In this document: positions 49,481 to 59,569 of the stretch, piece after piece | Position numbering within the stretch: the first letter of the stretch is position 1 | Layout: each line of letters begins with the position of its first letter | Assembly (NCBI RefSeq): GCF_958979055.1 | Contig: NC_084889.1 | Span: 3,798,761 to 3,862,760 of the forward strand | DNA: 64,000 nucleotides | Direction: 5' to 3' | Origin: Alnus glutinosa | Lineage: Eukaryota; Streptophyta; Magnoliopsida; Fagales; Betulaceae | Notes under the pieces: model-generated | What the model saw: only the letters and a program-made list of their open reading frames with translations | Told to the model about the DNA's origin: nothing | Database searches by the model: none | Program-made: the position numbers and the translations under genes

Positions 49481-49839
49481 AGCTACCCCCCATAACTTTA
49501 GCCTGCGATCACAAGCTAAGTCGTTCAAGGTGGGTAGTTAGGTCGCTGAGCTTTCCCTTCCTTTGCAACAGTTTTATCTTCCCTGAGCTACCCCCCATAA
49601 CTTTAGTCCGCGACTGGGGGCTAAGTCGTTCGAGGTGGATAGTCAGGTACCTGGGTATCCCTTTTAAGTTTGAGCCTTTTCTTGCGAGATTTCTGCTCGA
49701 GAGTTTGAATCAGCTTTGGTGAATTTTGCCTTTTTCTCGGTCTTTGAGGAGCCATATCTTGTGGTGATGAAGCCTTAGATTATCCTTATCCTTATCCTTT
49801 GAAAACCCCCAATCGAGGGGTTTCTTCCTTAGGCATCCC

Positions 49840-50300
49840 TTCCATAACCCTTTCGAGTCGTTCGAGGAAGGAAGTCTGGTGGATTCTTCCTTGGGTATCC
49901 CTTCCATAACCCTTTCGGGTCGTTCGAGGAAGGAAACCTTATCCTGGGTATTCCCTCCATAACCCTTTCGGGTCGTTCGAGGAAGGTAACCTTATCCTGG
50001 GTATCCCTTCCATAACCCTTTCGGGTCGTTCGAGGAAGGAAACCTTATCCTGGGTCTCCATTCCATAACCCTTTCGAGTCGTTCGAAGGAAACCTTATCC
50101 TGGGTCTCCCTTCCATAACCCTTTCAGGTCGTTCAAGGAAGGTAACCTTATCCTGGGTATCCCCTCCATAACCCTTTCAGGTCGTTCGAGGGAGGTAACC
50201 TTATCCTGGGTCTCCCTTCCATAACCCTTTCGGGTCGTTCGAGGAAGGTAACCTAATCTTGGGTATCCCTTCCATAACCCTTTCGGGTCGTTCGAGGAAG
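49840..50300. repeat. ~46 bp minisatellite (CCATAACCCTTTCGGGTCGT) in the LTR element
   Basis: Ten or so units contain GGGTATCCCTTCCATAACCC and TTTCGGGTCGTTCGAGGAAG. One further unit lies apart at about 50480-50525. A related motif with CTAAGTCGTTCGAGG occurs at about 48310, 49490 and 49590. Confidence 0.9.
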
Positions 50301-50439
50301 GGAGTCGGGTATGTCTTCATCTTTGTTGATGTAGCTTGATCATCTTTGGAGAAGTTTGATGAAGAAGTGCTTTTACTTTGTTACGGACTGCTGCTTTATT
50401 CTTAGCAGAGATCAATCAATACCTAGGGACTGTCTGTTC

Positions 50440-50810
50440 TTCCTTGCTCTCGGTGTTGGACTAACTAAGAAGTTTCTTGCCTTGATATCCTTCCCATAAC
50501 CCTTTCGGGTCGTTCGAGGAAAGGAATCAGACATTCTTAGCAGAGTTCAATCAATACCTGAGGACTCTCTGTTCCTCCTTGCTCTCGGTGTTGGACTAAC
50601 TGAGAGACTTTCCTTGTTTTCTCTGCAGGGTTGTCTCCCTGGCTCTCGGTGTTGGACTAACCGAGAGACTTTCCTTGTTTTCTCTGCAGGGTTGTCTCCT
50701 TGGCTCTCGGTGTTAGACTAACCGAGAGACTTTCCTTGTTTTTCTCTGCAGGGTTGTCTCCCTGGCTCTCGGTGTTGGACTAACCGAGAGACTTTCCTTG
50801 TATAATTTGT
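50440..50810. repeat. ~62 bp minisatellite (CTCTCGGTGTTGGACTAACC) in the LTR element
   Basis: Five units, starting near 50450, 50582, 50643, 50704 and 50767. The last four are spaced about 62 bases, each CTCTCGGTGTTGGACTAACC followed by GAGAGACTTTCCTTG and TCTCTGCAGGG. CTCTCGGT and ACCGAGAG within the unit are complementary, so each can form a small stem. Confidence 0.9.
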
Positions 50811-51369
50811 TGTAGGAGTTGTCTCCCCATATCTTTTCTGCGAAAAGGGTTAACAAAGCACTGCATATACTAAAACAAAATAGCATAATGCACAGTAACA
50901 CCATATATTCTTTTCATCTGTCGGGATGATTTCGTGATCCTTTCACTCACAGCAGGAGTGAGGCCTCAACACATGAGTCTATTTTATCAATATCTATATA
51001 TTTTCCGGCAAAGCGTACAAGTGCATGCATATATATATTTTTTTCTGGTTGATAAAATAAAAACCAACATTTATCCTTACTTTAACATGAATCATGTTTG
51101 TAAAAGAAGAGTATGAACTTATCTGGTGAATTTGATGAACTATCTTACTTGGAGTTCCTTATCTTGCACGCCACTCGATATGGGGCTCTTTGGGAGATTT
51201 CCTCAAACTGGACCCTCGATTCGGATTGGTCCCTCGGCATGTGACTATGCACTTCAGAGGATGGCAAATCTGGAGGGGTCCTCGGAGTGTGCCATTTGGA
51301 ACTAGACGCTCGGGCATAGGGTCCTCGGGATAGTACCCTCGGAATAATACTCTCGGTATGTGTCATCTC

Positions 51370-51560
51370 GGTACATACTTTTCGCCTCGGTAGAACAGCC
51401 TTGGGTCTATCTTTTCTCCTTGGTAGAACGCCATCATATCAAACTTCTCGGATTATACTTTTTTCTCGGTATGACACCCTCGGGTCTATCTTTTCTCCTT
51501 GGTAGAACGCCCTCGGATCAAACTTTTCACTTGGGTAGAACACCCTCAGGTCTAATTTTC
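51370..51560. repeat. ~30-60 bp minisatellite (TTGGTAGAACGCC) in the LTR element
   Basis: About six units of CTTTTCTCCTTGGTAGAACG followed by CCCTCGGRTC. Right of it is a long T tract (about 51598-51637). Confidence 0.8.
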
Positions 51561-51605
51561 CCCCTTGGTAAAACATCATTGAAGTATACCCTTTCTCTTT
51601 TCTTT

Positions 51606-51637
<32 letters not shown>

Positions 51638-52539
51638 GGATACAGATAAGCCAAGCCTTCAACCTAATGACTCGGTCTCGGTGTCATTCTCTTCTTTGAC
51701 TCTGTGTATGTGTAGGCCTAGATAGCAAACTTCGGTCGTTGGCGTTCTTGAAACCAAGCTTGCAATAAAACACAGCACGTCTGACATCCCCGCGGACCTA
51801 AAACACTTGAGAACTGGATTCCGGCTCCCCACCGAATTGGAACACGAATCTTTGATCAGGCTCGACGCTAACGCTCAAGTGAAACCGATTCACCTCGTCT
51901 TTACCACGTGCAGATTCACCGACACTGCAACAATCTCCAACACTGTTTATTAAATTTCCAGACGCGATCCATGCTTTTAAACCCAACCCCAAAAGCAACA
52001 TCTAGGAGTATTGGAGGGTTTTTGACTTCCTTTCCTTAACTTGATCCGATCTTCGGGGTCTCTCGTTGCCTCGGAGGTTCGGATCCTCGGGATTTCAGAA
52101 ACTTCTGGGTGATTCTTTCCTTCACCTTTGCCTCGGAGGTTCACATAGCCACGAAAATCGGAGCTCGGGGGTCCTGTGAAGCCTTCTCCACAAGGTTGAT
52201 CCAGCTCTGACTCCTGTTGGGGGGTTTTGGGTCTCTGATTTCTTCTAGAGCCGTAAGCCCTAGAAAAATGAGGTGCTCTAATCTCCTTTCTGGCGGTGGT
52301 GATTTCGGATCTGGCTTCACATTCCTACGGGTCACAGCCAGAGCTCGATTACTTCTTGGCTGGCTGTTAAATATGAACGTTTTGAGTACGGGCACGTGTC
52401 GTTCAAAGCTTTGAGATTGAAGCCCTTGGTCCTCTGGCAAAGACCCGAGCTCTTATGACGTTGCTAGTCCATCCGAGTCAGGCCATCCCCTCCTTCCCCG
52501 GGGTTATGGATCCGAACCCCTTCTAATCAATTCCAGCAG

Positions 52540-52985
52540 GTCAACTGGAGACATGCGACGCTGAACTGTTCTGTGGCTATTTTTAAGTCTTCAGGCCTCA
52601 TGTTCTTCATACTTTCGGAAGCCATCCTCATCAATTCTGGATTAGACATCATCTGTTGTTGGATCCGAGCCAACTCGGCGGGTGACATCCGACTCATCTG
52701 CTCCTGAGCCAGCCTTATCATCTCCGGATCCATCTAGAGCTCGGACTGAAACGAACAACATGCTTTCGACGACCATCTGGGCGGCTAGGAAACCGGATCT
52801 TCGAGATAGCGACCTGATTCGAAGACTGACCCGAGGTGGAGACTTTCTGGGTTTAGCGTCGCGCCGAAGACTTTGAGATCGAGCAGATTCTAGTTTCGCT
52901 TTCTGACAATTTCGACTCCTGTTGGATTTTCCCATTGATGAGGGTTTTGATCTCGTGCCCATTAGCTTCTTCAGAGAAGGAACTA
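52540..52985 (-). pseudogene. OEP61: Captured 5' part of host gene OEP61 (TPR7) inside the LTR element
   Basis: On the minus strand an ATG at 52733 opens [20 protein letters not shown], then [20 protein letters not shown] and [16 protein letters not shown], ending near 52560. This matches the N-terminus of plant OEP61/TPR7, a chaperone-docking TPR protein of the chloroplast outer envelope and ER. The TPR domain and everything after are missing. The sequence right of 52733 (to about 52985) is GC-rich, leader-like, and may be the same gene's 5' UTR or another piece. It sits near the element's 5' LTR in the same orientation, so it would be carried in the element's RNA. It is a fossil copy, not a working gene. 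Confidence 0.85.
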
Positions 52986-54180
52986 GGAACCGGAATACTG
53001 GATCATAGTTCTCTTCTTTTTCTTTTAGGCCAACTTGCTTGGGCTTACTGGATCAAGCCCTCTTGGGTGTAAAATATCCTACCCAGACCCAAGTTTAGAG
53101 CCAGAGTCTCCTTTCTTCCTTTGGACTTCGTTTTTCTCTCGATGTTCAGAGGAACTGTGTAGCCGAAGAAGGCCAGTCAACAATTCCGGCGCTACATGGC
53201 TTTCAGATGTGTCACTCTGAGCGTAGATCTATTATATTGTCAGCACCAATTTGGTGTGATTCAACTCCGATGTGAGATTTCAGACTTGATTTGATCACCC
53301 AGTCACCGTTGTGGATTTATTTTTTCGTAAGAACGATTCTTCGTTCCCACAAACGGCGCCAAACTGTTGGTACAGTTTCCGGTACGGTGACGTGTTGTCT
53401 TGTGATTCGTTGCCTTCCTTATAATTAACTCTCCTCGTAATCTGCAAAATAATAAACGGCTCGTCGGCTCGTGGGGGTGCCAACCATACCCCGACTCCGA
53501 TGCCTAAGTCAGTTCAAACATTTTATTTTCTGGAGAATATCAATAATCTCAGAACTTAGAGAATCTGCTTGTCAAAATACCTAGCGTAGTGGTCTTATTT
53601 ATAGGCTCGCAGTTTACAGTTATAAAACTGCTAGAATACTTGGAGCATAATTTGATTAGTAGTTTGAGTCATAGATCACATAGCCTTTAATCTTATCTTC
53701 ATAGAATTTAAATTGGGTAGTAGAGTCCAAACTGTATATGACACTCTCTTTAGCTAATGTCATTTTATTAGGTACCTTATCCCATATTTGATGGGATAGA
53801 AGTCTATCTTGATATGTTTGGGATATGCGTCTTTTTGGAGATAACGAATGGTCTTGTACTTAGGTCTGATCTGGCCGGGCCGACCCAATGGGCTCGGGCC
53901 CCGATACTACTTTAGACCCACGTGTCCTTAGTGCTAATTATTTCTCCAACATTAATTATGAGTAGTGATTGAATAGGACTTGGCTTGTGACATCATTTTA
54001 TTTTTTGCTTTTATCCCTTTCATTAAATCACAGTATATCTAAGTTAAACTTGACTTGTTTACAAATTCATAAAAATATATAGAATTTGTAAATATAATAT
54101 CTAGATTATATATCGTAATTCCACACAGTCAAATAGAAGTCACTGTTGAAGAGGCTTTACCACTTTTTATATATCCTTAG

Positions 54181-54182
<2 letters not shown>

Positions 54183-54230
<48 letters not shown>
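54183..54230. repeat. (AT)n microsatellite
   Basis: About 24 uninterrupted TA dinucleotides just left of duplication copy 2. Confidence 0.95.
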
Positions 54231-54233
<3 letters not shown>

Positions 54234-54369
54234 ATTTAAATTATAATGTTAACAATTATAATGATACATAACATCGGAAATTAAGCACACGCATTGCACG
54301 TATCTCCCCAACAAGTATTTTTTTTTTTTTAATTTGCTTCAATATTGGCTACATTCCCAATATTTTACA

Positions 54370-57300
54370 GTCCATCAACTTGCTTTGAGTCAATTGTATA
54401 TGGGATCCACAAATCTCAACGAGATTTGGTGACAACTACCTTTCTTTCTTTATTTTTTGGAAAAAAAAAGACAACCTTTCTTTTAATTCGTTATAACAAA
54501 TTCTGTAAGATAGAGTTGTATTTTTCTTATCAAATCTATCACATGCATCCAGAATGTACTTTGATTGGTTGACTACTATATAAAATTAAGCTCATCCTTG
54601 AATGTGCATGGCTTTTTGTTGTTTTTTTAATGTATTTTGAAGGGGAAAAAAAGTGTTTTAATATGAAAATAGTTTTGGTCCATCCAACAATTGTAGAGAA
54701 TTTGTTTCCAGCTCCTTTGAATACCTACCCAAACATGTGAATTTTATAAAAGACCTCTCGCAATTACGACCGAAGAAACTACAATCCCAAACCATTTGAA
54801 TGTACCCAGATGCTTGACTTTCTAGTTATTAGCTAAATGCTAATAATGATGCAACTTCAAAGATACATATTTTTCATAACGATCCATATTTCATTATTTA
54901 ATTAATCTAATAATTTCTTTTGTAAATTTGTGATATTTTCCTTTATATCTGAACATACAAGACAGCACCTTTTTTCATTTATTCTTTGATATGTATATAT
55001 ATATATATATATATAGTCTTTTTTACAATAATTTCTTCTCTTTTTTTTTTTTTTCTTTTTTTTTTGTTGTGTTGTAAGTGACAATAATTTCTGATATATC
55101 AACAACTTATTTATTAATGATATTTTAAAATATAGATACTATTTCTCATTAACGACATGATATCTCCTTATATTTCAACGAGATTCTAAACCATAATTAA
55201 ACTTGGAATCCCATATGGAGACATTAGGCCACAGCCTTCTTAGGGCTGCCAAACTCACTGATGTGTTAAGGGTCCAAGTAAATGACTTCTGCCTGCTTGG
55301 AGGATCGCCGAAAATGCAGCAATTCTTTTATCAATTCCCATCCTCCATGGGTGGAAGCAGGCTTAACACTCATTTTTTCAAGACCTGGGGTAGCTAATAG
55401 CAGGAAATTGATGAAATTTAGTTCAGGTTTTATACCAAGGATGCCACCTATTTTCACTCGTCGCAGTTGGTCGAATGAACTACTACAGCGGACGTCTTTC
55501 CAACAGTCGGTGAATGTCACAGCGGCAGCCTGTTCCACCGGGCGAGCCTACACAAGTTCTATGGCATTAAAATCTTTGGAAGTTTACCTCCCAAGCAAAT
55601 GATCTTGGTAATGCATTATCAGTTTATAGTTTAGCTATCGAAACGTCAAGTATCAGCACGACATGAAAATCAAGTACTAAATTATTAATAGTCAGTAGAA
55701 AGAAACTCACCAAAACTTCTAGTTCTTTTAGATTAGGGGAACTTCTTAAGAGGCATAGAGCAGTTAAAACCTCTTCCACATCATTGAAGTTTATGCGTAT
55801 GGAAAGATAATTTAGATGAACGCATGGTGTAGGCAACTTTTCTGGCACAATTCCAACAGCCAAATACTGGAGAAAAAAGAAGATAGGGAACAAATATAGA
55901 TCAATCTCCAATAGATGCAGTAACATAGCACTTGGACCTCCCCGTGAAAACTGAATCAGTTCATTGGGATTTACAAAACTATTTAAGCAAACAAGTCGAT
56001 GGTGCAAATGCAAAGAAATAGGCACAATGACATACAGAAATGAATTCAATAACTGAAACCTGGAAAAACCCTTTAATTAGTGCAGAAAGAAAGAACCTCG
56101 TTTCAAATCATAGGAAATTTGCAAAACCCAATGAACTCATTCACTTTCCTATGGCATATGAGGGCCCCTTAATTATGTTCACACAACTATTACCTTCAAA
56201 AAGTAGCTCTGAACCTCCAGCCTTCGAATATTGGGCAGATGAACAAAAAATTTGAGCAAATTGGTAGAATTGGAATGAGCTTGCCTTTTATCACTGCTAA
56301 CATTTTCATATAATCCAATTGAAATGACAGTCAAACAGGAGGTGTTTTCAAAACTAATGTCCTCAAAAACGCCTCCAATATAAAAAAATTGGAGTTTTGG
56401 TGCATCAATGTTGAGATGGGTGAAACCGTCAAAGTTCATCAATGTCAATCTCTCTAGCAGAGGGCAGCTAGAAATCAGATTTCCAAACACATCTTGGGCC
56501 ATGGTCACACGCTGCAGATCAAGGCTCTTCAAGCTCTTGAAGCCTTTAAACGCCAACGGAGGTTTTAGCAAACAATTCAATAACTTTAAATGAATCAAAT
56601 CGAGGAAAGAAAATAGAGAAGAAGGCATCTTGTAGCGTTGCCCTTTCCAAATTTCAAGAACGAACTCTTTGATAGAGCGCCTTGATAGATAAAGAATCCA
56701 CCTATCAATGTCAGGAATCCCTAGAAAATCTGGGTGAGATAGTTTGAACTTGTATATTGGGCCATTATGAAGTAAGAGAACATGGTCAACAATGTTCACA
56801 AGTTTATTCTTGACAATTGTATGATCTTGAGAAGAAACAGAGAAACATTGATTATCAAACGCAAGATGTGGAAATGTAGCCCATTTGTACCTCCAATTGC
56901 TTGACAAAACACTTGTCCTAAATACCTCCCTAATTGACAAATTTGAGAAAATGTGATTTATAACATTCCCTGGTAAGTTGCTGATCCTGTCTGCCTCCTC
57001 CATTCAGCACAGGCACTTTGGTGCTTCTCTTTGTTTCTGAAATATTTCAGGGAAACAGGAATCAGAAATCAGATTCAAAGACCTAGGGTACCTAGGTCAT
57101 TTACTTGGTGAGTATTTTAGAGGGGGATTTATTAAAAAATATCATTTATTAAAATATGAGCAATGGAGAGATGATAAACTAAAATTAAATTGATTAAACT
57201 AAATTAATAAAAGTGAGATTTGAGCAAGTTATTGGAAAATAATAAGGCTCTAGGGATTCACCTAGCAATCTATTACGTATTCTTAAGACATATTTAACTC

Positions 57301-58040
57301 ACTCAACTAGGTAGAGAATCAACTCTGCTAGTCGGAAGATAAAACAATTAAGTACAGGGAAAAATAAAATATAGAATGAACATGCGTTGATAGAAAAAAT
57401 TATTTTAATAACATGTTAAAAGAGATTAAGCATTCACGATAAATTCGAATCATAACAAATCAAACAAAAAGTAAGCATTTGATATAAACAAAAATGATAA
57501 TGAATCAAAAACTAGTCAATATGAAATCTTTTATCAAATTTAAAATCATTCCTAACATTCAATCATTACACATTTAGAAACATTAAAATAGTCTCAAGAA
57601 CATATAATAAAAATATACTAGAGCCTTAACTGCCGCTCATCATATTAAAATTCATTGCACAGCACAAATAAAAAGACATGAAAAAGAAACAACTTGTATT
57701 TTAGAAACAAATCTCCAGCAATAAAGCTCTATGTTCTTCCTTCTTCGATCTCCTCCGCCGTGCGTGGGATCGAGTCTGGCTAAAACTGAAAAAAAATCAG
57801 TTAAATAAGAGAAAAATTTAACATTTCTTCGCCAAGAGTAAAGGAATTTTTACAGCACCGTTTTAACCTTTCTTCGTAATGAAAGAAAGGAATTTTCACT
57901 TTTTCTACGAAGAAAGGAATTTTATTCTTTTAATTTCTCTGCTGCTGCAGTGCGGCGCTGCTTGTTTTCTTCTCTTCTTTTCTTTTTCTTCTTTCTTTGC
58001 TTTGGTCCCACGGAGTCCCCAGCACTAGCAGCCAAGTTAC
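54370..58040. repeat. Segmental duplication, copy 2 (F-box gene and flanks)
   Basis: Direct repeat of 36566-40460, about 17.8 kb away. The right end is at CCCACGGAGTCCCCAGCA, after which the two copies diverge. See copy 1 for presence/absence differences. Confidence 0.92.
55266..57003 (-). CDS. F-box/LRR/FBD protein (At1g13570-like), copy 2, 3 exons
   Basis: Exons 57003-56194, 55866-55711 and 55547-55266 (minus) join in phase 0 with the same GT-AG sites as copy 1 and give 415 residues. F-box (DRISNLPGNVINHIFSNLSI, RTSVLSSNWRYKW), LRR strands and FBD domain (VKIGGILGIKPELNFINFLL) are all present, so it looks intact. Compared with copy 1 it has one extra Glu after the start (MEEADR) and one extra residue before DKRQAHS. 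Substitutions cluster in the F-box and first LRR third, while the middle (PPLAFKG to FDGFTHLNIDAPKLQFF) is nearly identical. A conserved upstream block (57715-57785) matches 40140-40210 of copy 1. Confidence 0.92.
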
Positions 58041-58214
58041 ATTTTTCTTCTCTTTTTATTTAATAATTAAACAATATTCTCTTCTCCAATTAAATATAAA
58101 ATGCAAGAATTAATACAAAGCATATTACGCTAATGCTTACTCTAATTATAGATTAAAATGTACACTTTTAAACTACTATCATAAAACAACTTACAAGTAA
58201 AGACTCCTACTCTT

Positions 58215-58535
58215 AAACAAGGACGAAATTTGCTGATTTAATGTCACGGGGATATAGACTGGAACAGTATGCTCATGGATATATTTCAAGTCCTCTAGCT
58301 GAATCCCATGCAATTTGAACTCTAGTTGACCATGGCAATGGTTCCCTCTCTGAGCCACGCAGATGTTGACTTAAGTTGTTATTCTCGATCGATGTACTCA
58401 TACACTGGAAGAAGGGGCCTTCAACATAATACCCTATTAAGCGAACCAGGTTCAAGTGATGAACATGCATGTGTTAAAACCTTCAACTTAGCAAGAAATT
58501 CTTTTGATCCTTGCAGCTTTCTCTCCTCTTAGTTC
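58215..58535 (-). pseudogene. LysM receptor-like kinase (CERK1/LYK-like) exon fragment, decayed
   Basis: The minus strand carries kinase-domain text: [15 protein letters not shown], then [51 protein letters not shown] and, in another frame, [12 protein letters not shown] and DIKSANF. This order is the CERK1/NFR1 kinase N-lobe to catalytic loop. The frame changes at least twice (near 58455 and near 58285), the hinge LVYEYIE reads QCMSTSIE, and the HRD motif is damaged. No LysM or transmembrane exons are nearby. It is a dead fragment from a chitin/Nod-factor receptor family gene. The parent is not in this window. Confidence 0.85.
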
Positions 58536-58539
58536 CGCA

Positions 58540-58811
58540 TATATAGTAAACAGATCTCAAGCCCATTTCCAACAAACCCCTTTCACTCCCACACTCCTTT
58601 CCTGCGAATGGATCCAAAAATTTCCAGTGTTTTCTTGTTGGCCGCTCAAAAAGTGGTACATCGTGGTGGTGGGGTGCATCAATCTGGGCTCGGGGTGGTG
58701 CAAGCGCTGCCCTGAGATGCTTCTCAATCGGCGTGGGCTTATGGTGCTGGGGCCAACGATTTCGTACAAAAGTGGCCGTCCATGGCGGCGCATTCCGTTG
58801 GAGCAGCCCGG
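58540..58811. other. GC-richer unrecognised segment next to the CACTA end
   Basis: Open frames on both strands are short, and none shows a domain I know. It may be more of the decayed kinase locus or another gene fragment. It ends exactly where the CACTA transposon begins. Confidence 0.35.
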
Positions 58812-58823
58812 CACTACAAAAAT

Positions 58824-59205
58824 GTATGCACTTTGACACGTGCATTTTGACACGTGTACAGTGTTGTACACGTGTCAAACATTTAGACACGTGCACTTTG
58901 ACACGCGTAAGACGCGTGTCAAATGTGCACGACATTAAGTGTACAAGTTGACACGTGTATTGAGATACACGTGTCAAATTTGACACGTGTATCTCAATAC
59001 ACGTGTCAAAGTGTTTTGACACGTGTATTAAGATACACGTGTCAAACCGTTTGACACGAGTATTTTAAATACTCGTGTCAAAACACTTTGACACGTGTAT
59101 TGAGATACACGTGTCAAATTTGACACGTGTCAAATTTGACACGTGTATCTCAATACACGTGTCAACTTGTTTTGACACGTGTATTTAGATACACGTGTCA
59201 AATTG
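58824..59205. repeat. CACTA subterminal palindromic repeats (TTTGACACGTGT)
   Basis: About two dozen copies of TTGACACGTGT in both orientations, mostly as pairs enclosing a short GATACAC or TGTAT arm, so each pair makes a stem of 12-15 bases. Family knowledge: in En/Spm the small element-encoded protein binds short subterminal repeats. The core here, CACGTG, is a perfect palindrome and equals the plant G-box. Confidence 0.92.
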
Positions 59206-59209
59206 GTTA

Positions 59210-59360
59210 TATTTTTTTAAAAAAAATCCAAATCGAATTTTTCATTTAAATAAAATTTTAATTTAATTATTTAATTGTATTTTTAAATTAAATTAAAAAT
59301 ACGATTAATTAATTAAATTAAAAATTTAATTAAATAAAAAACCCAATTTGGATTTTTTTT
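59210..59360. repeat. AT-rich inverted repeat in the CACTA element
   Basis: AAAAAATCCAAATCGAATTT at left pairs with AACCCAATTTGGATTTTTTT at right, and the middle (TTTAATTTAATTATTTAA / TTAATTAAATTAAAAA) is also self-complementary. The whole can form one long hairpin. Confidence 0.8.
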
Positions 59361-59569
59361 CTTCAATTTAGTTTTGGTATTGGTTATTTAAAATTATTTG
59401 GTATAATAATTTTAATAGTTATTTCAAATTTTATTATTTCCGACCACAAATAACAAAATATTGATTTTACAGAAAAACTACACAAAATAATATTACACAA
59501 ATCATAAGTTAATAACGTATTCGTTAACTAAGCAAATATTTACACATAAAAATTAATTACACAAAATAT

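Larger units (their letters stand above)
44652..53951 (-). mobile_element. Large non-autonomous LTR retrotransposon (LARD-like), minus orientation, fossil
   Basis: Direct LTRs of about 585 bp lie at 53365-53951 (5' LTR) and 44652-46833 (3' LTR, split by a solo LTR at 45222-46821). Both begin TGTTGGTACAG and end TCCAACA in plus. Orientation is minus: the primer-binding site TGGCGCCGTTTGTGGGA (53361-53345, tRNA-Asp-like) follows the right LTR, a polypurine run AGGGGGAT (about 46843-46836) precedes the left LTR, and the LTR TATA box (TATAAATAAG) reads on minus. Flanks TTAGT/TTAAT are a near-perfect 5 bp duplication. LTRs differ by roughly 5 % by eye, suggesting a few million years. The ~6.5 kb interior shows no gag or pol, but many minisatellites and a captured host exon. 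Gypsy ancestry is plausible, not proven. Confidence 0.88.

Noticed and set aside
50934-51725. Frames inside the LTR element (60 and 121 residues) as possible gag remnants
   Set aside because: They run through minisatellite and T-tract sequence and show no gag or pol motif.
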